Part shown: positions 9,445-16,081 of the stretch, piece after piece
How positions within the stretch are numbered: the first letter of the stretch is position 1
Layout of the letters: the number at the start of each line of letters is the position of its first letter
Source: Chitinophaga sp. YR627
Lineage (GTDB): Bacteria > Bacteroidota > Bacteroidia > Chitinophagales > Chitinophagaceae
Length of the DNA: 64,000 nucleotides
Reading direction: 5' to 3'
Assembly (NCBI RefSeq): GCF_900114995.1
Contig: NZ_FOUX01000001.1
Location: forward strand, 2,046,001-2,110,000
The notes under the pieces: model-generated
The model's database searches: none
Seen by the model: the letters and a program-made list of their open reading frames with translations, nothing else
What the model was told of the DNA's origin: nothing
Program-made: the position numbers and the translations under genes

Positions 9445-10017
9445 TTACAGAAGTTTATCGTTAGTTGAAATATCCGATACAGATGGCCTGTATTCTCTGA
9501 TAATACTGTCGTCGAAAGTGAGCATACGCATTTTGTATACGACCGAAGGCATATACTTTGCGCCAAGTGTGGCCCACAGATTGTTTAAGCGATCTGTACC
9601 CATACTCTCCATCTCAAAGACAAGCTTATCGATACGTGGATCCAGCGATGGCGTGTTGTCGGATGTAAGCACATTGCGCGACTGGAAATAAGCCATGATA
9701 AAGGAGATAAACCGCAATGCTTCCGCATAGTTGTTCGCGGTAAAATATGCCGAAAACAGCACATACAGGTTGATGCATACAGGCGGCGTTGTCTTTGCCT
9801 GTACCAGTCCTGCATTGTAACCGGGCACACTTTTCCCTAACGCCTCCTTCTCAATGTTGATCAGCGTTACAAGTACCTTGTTTTCACCCTGCACAGCGAC
9901 ACTACCATCCTGGTTTACTATACCGGATAGTATGACTTTGTCCTCGTTTACATGCAACTGCCTGCGAAAGTGATTGTTGATCACTTCAGTGATGCATGAA
10001 AGGGTTTCGTAAATCAT
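9445..10017 (-). CDS. DUF4255/Pvc16-like tail terminator or cap protein (Afp16-like), first gene of operon
   Basis: 190 aa. The N-terminus (MIYETLSCITEVINNHF, then VALQGENKVLVTLINIEKE-like text with VAVQGENKVLVTLINIEKEA) is the Pvc16 N-terminal/DUF4255 pattern; PPVCINLYVLFSAYFTANNY also fits. In eCIS particles this protein caps tube and sheath at the distal end and sets length. It is the most upstream gene of the minus-strand operon and starts 301 bp from the divergent GH18-fold gene, so the operon promoter lies in 10018-10318. Confidence 0.88.
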   Translation of the reverse strand: MIYETLSCITEVINNHFRRQLHVNEDKVILSGIVNQDGSVAVQGENKVLVTLINIEKEALGKSVPGYNAGLVQAKTTPPVCINLYVLFSAYFTANNYAEALRFISFIMAYFQSRNVLTSDNTPSLDPRIDKLVFEMESMGTDRLNNLWATLGAKYMPSVVYKMRMLTFDDSIIREYRPSVSDISTNDKLL

Positions 10018-10318
10018 ATGGCTAAATTTTCTCAGGAAGTTCTCAGCTCAGCTGAGGCGCACACGTGTTACCAGAGGCAATGCACAATGTTTTCTTTATA
10101 AATGATGCAACGTTAGTTTTTTACGTTGGTCTGATCTCCGGATATACCGGGCGGATAGTTAGGGTGCCAGGATCTTTTAACGGATAATGTTTTTCCTATT
10201 GAGGCACAAGATAGTAGTTAAATGAAATGAAAAAAATTTTATTTAACTGAATAATTAGCTATTTTTTAAAAATTATTATTACTCTTGCGCTTGCGTTGTC
10301 AGGTAAATCTCAATTCTT
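10018..10318. promoter_or_regulatory. Divergent intergenic region driving the injection-system operon and the pseudo-GH18 gene
   Basis: This 301-bp AT-rich stretch separates two divergent starts. It contains an inverted repeat CAACGT (10108-10113) / ACGTTG (10123-10128) with a T-rich 9-nt spacer, which could be an operator or a weak hairpin. Promoter boxes of the TTTG / TAnnTTTG type are not clear on either strand; a run TATTACTCTTG near 10277-10287 is only a partial match. No gene is visible. Confidence 0.45.
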
Positions 10319-12409
10319 ATGTACTCCCTTTTCAAAAATATCACTGGGATATTTTTGTTCCTCTTTATTTTTTTATTTACCGGGACGAAAATATACGCTA
10401 ATGATGTACATACTTCCAGGTATGATACTACGCAACCAAAGACGATCAATCTGCCAGCCTTCCAGAAAGACACCACAGGAAAGGTAAAGCTGCTGCAGAA
10501 AATTGTTTCCGCTTTACAGTTCAGGCGAAATGCCCGGGCGCGTGAACAGCAACGTGTGATCGCTATCATCAGAACAGTGATGGCAGATTCTATGGTCGCC
10601 ACTTCCGCAGATATTAAAAAGCTCAATGCCGAGTTATCATTACAACAGAATCAGCATTTTGATTCACTGCACGCACTGATCGATAAGATCATGTCTCGGC
10701 CCGAACCAGCGCCCACTCCTGACAATCCGGAAGAGGAAGTGATCGATACGCCCGTTGCGCCCGTCTCTGAAGCAGATGTAACAGCGCTCATTAATAAGAT
10801 CATTCCGATTCTCCAGCAAAAAGAAGTGGAAGAAAGGAACAGCGCCGCCCAGCAGCAACGATTACAGAAGGTCCGCGAACTGTATGGTCGCGACCCCAAC
10901 AAGATAGACACACTGCCTGTCAATGATTCTATCGGTAAAACCTATACCCTGCAACTGGGACATAAAGCCGCTGTTATCGGTATCCATCCTCACTGGATGA
11001 GCGATAAGTTCCTGCACTATAATTATACGACCATCAGTGAAGCAAACTATTACGGTTATACGACTGCTGTAAATACAGCCCGTATACCGGATTCAATACA
11101 GTTCTTCAACCTGGCGAACAATCGTACCTTTACTTTTTACGAAACCGATGCGGCCCATATAGATGCATTATTAAAGGATGAAACATCCCGTTTACATTGT
11201 GTAGACTCCCTCCTGCTTTTGCTAAGACAATATCAGGCGGAAGGCGTGAATGTATGGCTTAGTGCATTGAATAGTAAACAAAGAACCGCCTTTACAAGCT
11301 TTATCGGTCTGTTATATAATAACCTGATCAGCGCCAATCCGCAATACCGTTTAACCGTAACAGTACCTCCATTTGATGATGCGGCGGCTTATGATCTTCG
11401 GGCGCTGAACAACTTTACCACCCATTTCCTGGTAGACTTTACAAAAGCCAGCGGAACAAGTGCGGGTCCTTTATCTCCCATAAAAGGAGACGCCAGAAAG
11501 GCGATCGAACCAGTTATTTCCCGGCTGCTCAATCAGCAGATCCCGCCTTCCAAATTTATCCTGCTGTTATCTTATTATGGCACAGAATGGAAAAAAGGCG
11601 CTGACGGCAGAGACCTGTTCACCCGCTATGTATCTTATAGCGATATCAAAAAACGTTTCCCTTCCGACACCTCGGTTAATTATGACGAGGATGCCGTAGC
11701 TGCTGTCATCCGGGAGAGAGACGCAACAGGTACTATAACATCCGAAATATGGTTTGACGATGCCAGCACCCTGGATGTGAAATATGACCTTATCCTGAAT
11801 ACAGGTCTGGGAGGTGTGGCAGTCTGGCCACTGGGCGCTGATGATGGTTATGGAGAATTATGGGATGTGCTGACAGATAAATTCGTGCGCATCGATACTA
11901 CCTTCCTGGCAACTGTTCCACTCGTGCCAGTAACGGAGCCTGCCTTAGGCTGGTGGGGACGCTTAATGCAGAAGCTGGGTCATGAAGCGCATGTATTGAA
12001 ACTGATGTTCACCGATCCGTGTCAGCTGGACGAAGAAGAAAACGGACACGGACACAAGGATGATGACTTCTATTTCTATGTAGCCTTATGCTGTTTGCTT
12101 ATCACTTTACTGATTGGTTTTCTCTACGGATATAATCTCCGTATGCAGGGCACCACATGGCCATGGCGGAAGACAGTATTGCGGATCTTGGTTGGGGCGG
12201 TATTCGTAACGGCATTCTTTGGTATAGTGGCAGCATTCCTCAACCGGGAAGTACCATTTGGTATTACACCTAAACTGGATAAAACCTCGAAGTGCGTGAC
12301 GATCCCAATTCTCGACGCGCTATTGATATTTTCAGTCGGTATTATACTGGGAGTGATCATTACCAGGCTGCTGATCCGTCCTATGCTCACACACGAGGAT
12401 AAGCCTTAA
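10319..12409 (+). CDS. Membrane-anchored GH18-fold protein with lost catalytic motif
   Basis: 696 aa. A signal peptide or anchor (about residues 5-26) is followed by a Gln-rich, helix-prone segment (50-190, with a Pro-rich linker near 130-145), then a GH18-like barrel (about 215-535). The barrel's end is clear: IWFDDASTLDVKYDLILNTG then LGGVAVWPLGADDGYGELW, as in GH18 enzymes. At the place of the catalytic DxxDxDxE strand the sequence reads EGVNVWLS (308-315), so the acids are replaced. Three hydrophobic segments (about 585-605, 622-642, 665-688) follow, giving a periplasmic barrel with a membrane-embedded tail. It diverges from the injection-system operon. A role as envelope anchor or receptor for the contractile particle is an inference; a mere sugar-binding protein is the alternative. 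Confidence 0.72.
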   Translation: MYSLFKNITGIFLFLFIFLFTGTKIYANDVHTSRYDTTQPKTINLPAFQKDTTGKVKLLQKIVSALQFRRNARAREQQRVIAIIRTVMADSMVATSADIKKLNAELSLQQNQHFDSLHALIDKIMSRPEPAPTPDNPEEEVIDTPVAPVSEADVTALINKIIPILQQKEVEERNSAAQQQRLQKVRELYGRDPNKIDTLPVNDSIGKTYTLQLGHKAAVIGIHPHWMSDKFLHYNYTTISEANYYGYTTAVNTARIPDSIQFFNLANNRTFTFYETDAAHIDALLKDETSRLHCVDSLLLLLRQYQAEGVNVWLSALNSKQRTAFTSFIGLLYNNLISANPQYRLTVTVPPFDDAAAYDLRALNNFTTHFLVDFTKASGTSAGPLSPIKGDARKAIEPVISRLLNQQIPPSKFILLLSYYGTEWKKGADGRDLFTRYVSYSDIKKRFPSDTSVNYDEDAVAAVIRERDATGTITSEIWFDDASTLDVKYDLILNTGLGGVAVWPLGADDGYGELWDVLTDKFVRIDTTFLATVPLVPVTEPALGWWGRLMQKLGHEAHVLKLMFTDPCQLDEEENGHGHKDDDFYFYVALCCLLITLLIGFLYGYNLRMQGTTWPWRKTVLRILVGAVFVTAFFGIVAAFLNREVPFGITPKLDKTSKCVTIPILDALLIFSVGIILGVIITRLLIRPMLTHEDKP

Positions 12410-12445
12410 CCCTGTTTAAAGGTGTTCGGTCCCATGACGGCGGCT
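12390..12445 (-). pseudogene. Remnant of a duplicated DUF4157 gene 3' end
   Basis: 12404-12445 matches 12524-12565, the end of the intact DUF4157 gene, at about 34 of 42 bases, and the similarity extends a little further left (shared CACACGAG). Read on the minus strand it gives AVMGPNTFKQG-stop against DVMGQKSLQQG-stop in the intact gene. It overlaps the end of the GH18-fold gene. I read it as the scar of a second DUF4157 gene or a short tandem duplication with period about 120 bp. Confidence 0.6.
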
Positions 12446-12471
12446 ATTGTTCTGCAGCTGTCATGGGACCG
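12427..12471. terminator. Strong hairpin after the GH18-fold gene
   Basis: CGGTCCCATGAC (12427-12438) pairs perfectly with GTCATGGGACCG (12460-12471); inner GC pairs extend the stem. There is no T run, so it may act as a transcript-end structure rather than a canonical intrinsic terminator. Confidence 0.5.
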
Positions 12472-12525
12472 GGTATATTGATGATAAGATGATTGATACT
12501 TCTTTATTGACACACGAGCTACACC

Positions 12526-13131
12526 TTAACCCTGCTGAAGGCTTTTCTGTCCCATGACGTCGGCTTCTGTTTCCAGTCCGGGATCATCATTGACAGGTAC
12601 ACTTTCCTTTAACTGGGTAGTGGCCTGTACCCTGCCCTGTTTCTGTTGTACAACATGCCAGGCTTCATGCGGCAGGTGCTGTTCCTGTCCGGGAGCTACG
12701 TGTATATCCTTACCCTGTGCGTAAGCGTGGGCATTCAGCTGTGCGGGCTGGGAAGAGTTATAATGCACTTTCACATCTGACATATCGATACCTGACAAAC
12801 TTTCTACGCCGGACTTGAGCTGGTCAGGCATACCCGTTTCATTGGCTTTCAGCTGAACGGCTGATTTAGCCTGTACCGGTAATTCTTCTTCATCAATAGC
12901 AGCCAGCTGCGCAGGCAATTCGTCCTCCATGGAGGCCATCTGTGCCGGCAACTCCTCTTCTATTCCCGCCAGCTGGGCAGGCATTTCTTCTTCCGGAAGT
13001 GACTGTTGCTGAACAGGCTCGCTTTTCAGGCGGGCTTCCACTGCTTTACGCTGGATACCCTGTGAAGACAGATTAGCGGCATTCGCGCGGGTAGCTGATT
13101 GTTCGCGCTCGCTATGATAAGTTTGTGTCAT
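12526..13131 (-). CDS. eCIS-core DUF4157 protein with acidic tandem repeats
   Basis: 201 aa. Residues ~105-200 form the DUF4157 (eCIS core) domain: SGIDMSDVKVHYNSSQPAQL, then a HEAWH (155-159) within LPHEAWHVVQQKQGR, and ETEADVMG at 187-194. The HExxH plus downstream Glu/Asp is the zincin-like pattern of this family, which is almost always found in or near eCIS clusters as cargo or cargo-linked protein. Residues 47-90 hold four imperfect repeats of about 10-13 aa around E-E-E-L-P-A-Q-L-A. No signal peptide. It is on the same strand as the injection operon but separated from it by the divergent GH18-fold gene. Effector, cargo adaptor and maturation protease are all possible; the family's role is not settled. 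Confidence 0.85.
   Translation of the reverse strand: MTQTYHSEREQSATRANAANLSSQGIQRKAVEARLKSEPVQQQSLPEEEMPAQLAGIEEELPAQMASMEDELPAQLAAIDEEELPVQAKSAVQLKANETGMPDQLKSGVESLSGIDMSDVKVHYNSSQPAQLNAHAYAQGKDIHVAPGQEQHLPHEAWHVVQQKQGRVQATTQLKESVPVNDDPGLETEADVMGQKSLQQG
12877..12993 (-). repeat. In-frame tandem repeats coding for EEELPAQLA-type units
   Basis: Four imperfect units of 30-39 bp inside the DUF4157 gene encode EEEMPAQLAGI, EEELPAQMASM, EDELPAQLAAI and EEELPVQAK. The unit is acidic and proline-containing, so probably flexible and suited to repeat-number change. Confidence 0.75.
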
Positions 13132-13187
13132 AAATAAAGGGTTAAGGATCGGGAAAAGTTACGGCTTTTTCGCCGCATTGTATACGA

Positions 13188-13487
13188 TCAGGGAAATAAA
13201 TCTTTACTCTTGTCAATGATCTGCTTCAAACGAAGGGTAAAGGTATCGCAGCAGCTTTTGCTATAAGAATAAAGCACTACGTCTCCATCCTCTGACCGGG
13301 ATTCGATGTTCATTTCCACCAGATGGTCAGGATGCGATTTACAGCATTCCTGGCTGAACTGGTGGGTCAGGTAGGCGGCTATTCTCTCTGCTTTCGAGTT
13401 GTTAAAGCGGGCAGGAAGATTGTTAATGTAGTCGGCCATAGTGTTGTCAGGTACAAGCGACCTTTTAATTGCGCGGAATTGTATCAT
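13188..13487 (-). CDS. Small unknown protein with Cys pairs
   Basis: 99 aa if the first ATG is used; a start at residue 17 (MADYINNLPARFNN) is also plausible. Not recognised. It has two Cys-Cys pairs, in QECCKSHP and SKSCCDTF, and a helix-strand alternation without signal peptide or membrane segment. It lies 56 bp upstream of the DUF4157 gene on the same strand, so the two may be cotranscribed. No function is proposed. Confidence 0.55.
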   Translation of the reverse strand: MIQFRAIKRSLVPDNTMADYINNLPARFNNSKAERIAAYLTHQFSQECCKSHPDHLVEMNIESRSEDGDVVLYSYSKSCCDTFTLRLKQIIDKSKDLFP

Positions 13488-13604
13488 AAACCTATATTAT
13501 GGGGAGAAAAAACGATACTGTAAAGTTACGGAGATCCGGGCAATTAGCAGGAAACAGGGATTTACTTTTATAAATGACGGATTTTGTTGTGAATCTGCGG
13601 TCTT

Positions 13605-13637
13605 TTTGCCGCTGTGCTGATTCTTTCATTAATTTTG
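13605..13637 (+). promoter_or_regulatory. Bacteroidota-type promoter of the PepSY-like gene
   Basis: TTTG at 13605-13608 and TAATTTTG at 13630-13637, 21 nt apart, match the TTTG / TAnnTTTG consensus used by the housekeeping sigma factor in this phylum. The start codon lies 24 nt downstream of the second box. Confidence 0.6.
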
Positions 13638-13661
13638 TTGTGTTAATTAAAACACTCATTC

Positions 13662-14123
13662 ATGAAACATCTCATTTTCATTTTCTTATTGGGAACCGGT
13701 ATCGCCACTTACGCGCAGAAAAGCGATCAACCGGTAAATGTACCTGCCGCCGTTACCAAAAGTTTTCAGCAGCAGTTTCCCGCTGCCACAGGTGTTAAAT
13801 GGAAGTTGAAAGATAACCAGTACAAGGCCGAATTCCACAAACACGACGTTTGGTATGATGCCAGCGGTAAACTGGTAAAACAGAAGGAAGATATCAAAGA
13901 CGCAGATCTGCCTGCTGCCGTTAAACAGGCCGTTCAGCAGCAATTTGCCGGATATACTATCCATGACGTTGACAAACACACTGCCGGTACTGCTGTTACC
14001 TATAAAGTAGAACTGCAAAAGAAACCGGAGGAAAGAAAGGTAACTTTCAGCCCTGATGGTAAAGTGCTGGAAAACGTACTGGATAAGAAAGATAAGAAAG
14101 ACAAAAAAGAAGGGAAAAAGTAA
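13662..14123 (+). CDS. Secreted PepSY-like domain protein
   Basis: 153 aa: signal peptide (about 1-19, MKHLIFIFLLGTGIATYAQ), then two PepSY-like units (22-75 and 78-135), each with the pattern VPAAVTKSFQQQFP...WYDASGKLV and LPAAVKQAVQQQFAGY...FSPDGKVL, and a Lys/Asp-rich tail. These small periplasmic beta-lactamase-inhibitor-like proteins are common in Bacteroidota and thought to bind other proteins; no defined substrate. A promoter and an intrinsic terminator bracket it as a monocistron. Confidence 0.85.
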   Translation: MKHLIFIFLLGTGIATYAQKSDQPVNVPAAVTKSFQQQFPAATGVKWKLKDNQYKAEFHKHDVWYDASGKLVKQKEDIKDADLPAAVKQAVQQQFAGYTIHDVDKHTAGTAVTYKVELQKKPEERKVTFSPDGKVLENVLDKKDKKDKKEGKK

Positions 14124-14144
14124 GCCCCTCACCGATATGACTAC

Positions 14145-14175
14145 AAGCCGCCTCCTCCATAAGGCGGCTTTTCTG
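14145..14175 (+). terminator. Intrinsic terminator of the PepSY-like gene
   Basis: AAGCCGCCT (14145-14153) pairs with AGGCGGCTT (14162-14170) around an 8-nt loop and is followed by TTTCTGTTTT. Confidence 0.85.
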
Positions 14176-14282
14176 TTTTCGTCCCCCCGGGAGCGAATAA
14201 TATTGTTTTCAGGGGTACCTCATGTTTTTTGCTAAAAAAGGCATAACTTAATAGTAGAATGCATTCCTTAAATCTTTTTGTC

Positions 14283-14714
14283 ATGGATAAAGTTAGAGAT
14301 ATCCTGCAGATGAAAGGAAACCTGATTTACACAATCTGCATTACCTGCACTGTGTACGAAGCTTTGGAAGTTCTTGAAGAAAAAAATCTTGGCGCACTCG
14401 TAGTTGTGGACGAAAGTGGAAAATTGATTGGCATATTCACTGAACGGGATTACGCACGCAAAGTCGTCCTGAAGGGTCGGTCCTCAAAAGAAACTTACGT
14501 AAGGGACATCATGACGGATAGTCCGGTATTTGTTTCTCCTGACACTGACATTGAATATTGCATGCAATTGATGACGAATAAGTTCATCCGCCATCTCCCC
14601 GTTATTGAAAACAATGAACTGACCGGCATTATCTCCATCGGTGACATCGTTAAGCATGTCATCAGCAACAAAGACTTCATCATTCAACACCTGGAACATT
14701 ACATCGTAAGCTAA
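14283..14714 (+). CDS. CBS-domain protein
   Basis: 143 aa from MDKVRDILQMKGN; an in-frame ATG 24 bases upstream exists but the chosen start fits the family. Two CBS motifs fill the protein: residues ~10-65 (TVYEALEVLEEKNLGALVVV, GIFTERDYARKVV) and ~70-130 (DIMTDSPVFVSPDTDIEYCM, GIISIGDIVKHVI). Such stand-alone CBS pairs bind adenine nucleotides and act as energy sensors. No other domain is present. It lies upstream of complex I genes but is separated by 200 bp with repeats, so co-regulation is only possible. Confidence 0.9.
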   Translation: MDKVRDILQMKGNLIYTICITCTVYEALEVLEEKNLGALVVVDESGKLIGIFTERDYARKVVLKGRSSKETYVRDIMTDSPVFVSPDTDIEYCMQLMTNKFIRHLPVIENNELTGIISIGDIVKHVISNKDFIIQHLEHYIVS

Positions 14715-14771
14715 GCACGTTACGAAAAACAACTCATTCTGCGCTATTAAGGTCAATTGGTTTTATTAAGA

Positions 14772-14911
14772 GATTGGAAAATCATCTTTCTTTTCAATTA
14801 AAAGACAGAATACATTGTATTCATCTTCAGGGGAAATTTTATGATTGGAAAATCACCTTTCTCTTCAGTTAAAAGACAGCATACATTGTATTCATCTTCA
14901 GGGAAAATTTT
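14772..14911. repeat. 71-bp tandem repeat in the nuo leader, each copy with a palindrome
   Basis: Copy 1 (14772-14840) and copy 2 (14843-14911) differ at few positions and have a 71-bp period. Each contains a 15-bp inverted repeat: GAATACATTGTATTC at 14808-14822 (perfect) and GCATACATTGTATTC at 14879-14893 (one mismatch). Copy 2 ends next to the nuoA start, so this is the leader or operator region of the complex I operon. Confidence 0.85.
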
Positions 14912-14917
14912 TATGTT

Positions 14918-15364
14918 ATGGGAAACGAATCAGTCAGTGTTCCCTTATGGCCCCTGTTGCTATATGCCTGCCTGGTAGTCGTATTGCTCGCCGCCATTCT
15001 AACGTTGTCCTATATACTGGGACAGCATCACAATGACCGTGCGACCAACCGGCCCTATGAGGGAGGTATAGAACAGACAGGCAGCGCCCGCATCCGCTTC
15101 TCCGCACAATTTTACCTAGTCGCTATGCTCTTCGTCATCTTCGACGTGGAGGCCGTGTTCATTATGTTATGGGCACTCGGGTTCTATGAACTCGGATGGC
15201 CAGGTTACATCGGCGCCGCTATATTTATAGGTCAGCTGGCCGTTGTACTGATCTATGAATGGGGTATCGGTGCGCTGAACATCGGCGCTGACGCCAAAAA
15301 GATCTTAAAATTCCACAAACAAAAACAAGAGAAGAATGAAATGGTGGTTAAGCAAACCGGGTGA
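14918..15364 (+). CDS. nuoA: NADH-quinone oxidoreductase subunit A
   Basis: 148 aa membrane subunit of complex I with three hydrophobic helices (about 13-33, 66-90, 97-118). The family hallmarks are present: [20 protein letters not shown] and [20 protein letters not shown], the latter with the conserved acidic loop residues. It is first of a 13-gene operon in the same order as in Escherichia coli. The start follows the second copy of the 71-bp leader repeat by 6 bp. Confidence 0.96.
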   Translation: MGNESVSVPLWPLLLYACLVVVLLAAILTLSYILGQHHNDRATNRPYEGGIEQTGSARIRFSAQFYLVAMLFVIFDVEAVFIMLWALGFYELGWPGYIGAAIFIGQLAVVLIYEWGIGALNIGADAKKILKFHKQKQEKNEMVVKQTG

Positions 15365-15974
15365 TCAGTCCGGACATCTTTCAGGCAATGGCAGCATGGA
15401 AGAAGCTGTCAGCAGAAGTATCATGCTGACAACCGTACAGGACCTCCTGGCATGGGGTCGTAAAAATTCCATGTGGCCTTTTCACTTCGGACTGAGTTGC
15501 TGTTTCGTGGAAATGGCCACCAGTATTACCAGCAAATATGATGTCGCCCGATTCGGTGCAGAAGTGATCCGTGGCACGCCGCGTGAAGCAGACGTCATGG
15601 TCATTGCGGGTACCGTATTTATTAAAATGGTGCCCATCATCAAACGCCTGCACGAACAGATGATGGAACCCCGTTGGGTCATCTCCATGGGTAGCTGCGC
15701 CAACAGCGGAGGCATGTATGATATCTACAGTGTTGTGCAGGGCGTAGATAAATTCCTGCCGGTGGATGTATATGTACCTGGCTGCCCACCACGACCAGAT
15801 GCATTTATGCAGGGACTCGTATTACTTGGCGACGCTGTCGGAAAAGAAACCCGGCCGCTTAGCTGGATGATCGGAGAACAGGGTGTGATCAAACCCGCAC
15901 AGCCTTCCATGAAAGAACAGAAACGGGAAGAACGTGCGAAGATGACCACGTTCAGGGGAGTTGATGAGATATGA
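15336..15974 (+). CDS. nuoB: NADH-quinone oxidoreductase subunit B
   Basis: 212 aa from the first ATG, which overlaps nuoA by 29 bp; a start at 15396 ([15 protein letters not shown]) gives a more usual length and cannot be excluded. Carries the ligands of cluster N2: C55-C56 in [11 protein letters not shown]121 in [11 protein letters not shown] and C150 in PGCPPRPDA. It transfers electrons to quinone at the junction with NuoD. The C-terminal ~30 residues after WMIGEQG are a charged tail. Confidence 0.95.
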   Translation: MKWWLSKPGDQSGHLSGNGSMEEAVSRSIMLTTVQDLLAWGRKNSMWPFHFGLSCCFVEMATSITSKYDVARFGAEVIRGTPREADVMVIAGTVFIKMVPIIKRLHEQMMEPRWVISMGSCANSGGMYDIYSVVQGVDKFLPVDVYVPGCPPRPDAFMQGLVLLGDAVGKETRPLSWMIGEQGVIKPAQPSMKEQKREERAKMTTFRGVDEI

Positions 15975-15978
15975 ATAT

Positions 15979-16049
15979 CAATTAAGAATTAAGAATTAAG
16001 AATTAACGCGAAGATCTCCGCTGCATTAATAATTGTTAATTCCTAATTG
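15979..16049. repeat. Palindromic REP/MITE-like element between nuoB and nuoCD
   Basis: A three-fold ATTAAGA repeat (15981-16001) continues into an imperfect palindrome: CAATTAAGAATTAA (15979-15992) is complementary, with one mismatch, to TTAATTCCTAATTG (16036-16049), and a GCGAAGATCTCCGC core lies between. Such structured AT-ended elements look like repetitive extragenic palindromes; whether it recurs elsewhere in the genome cannot be seen here. It is inside the operon, so it would be transcribed as a hairpin. Confidence 0.6.
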
Positions 16050-16081
16050 AAAAGAATACAGGCACTAAACTAATAGACCTC

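Noticed and set aside
10108..10128. CAACGT/ACGTTG inverted repeat as a terminator
   Set aside because: The T stretch is in the loop, not after the stem, and two divergent genes start here; more likely operator or chance.
12427..12471. Canonical rho-independent terminator
   Set aside because: Strong stem but no T tract, so called only a hairpin.
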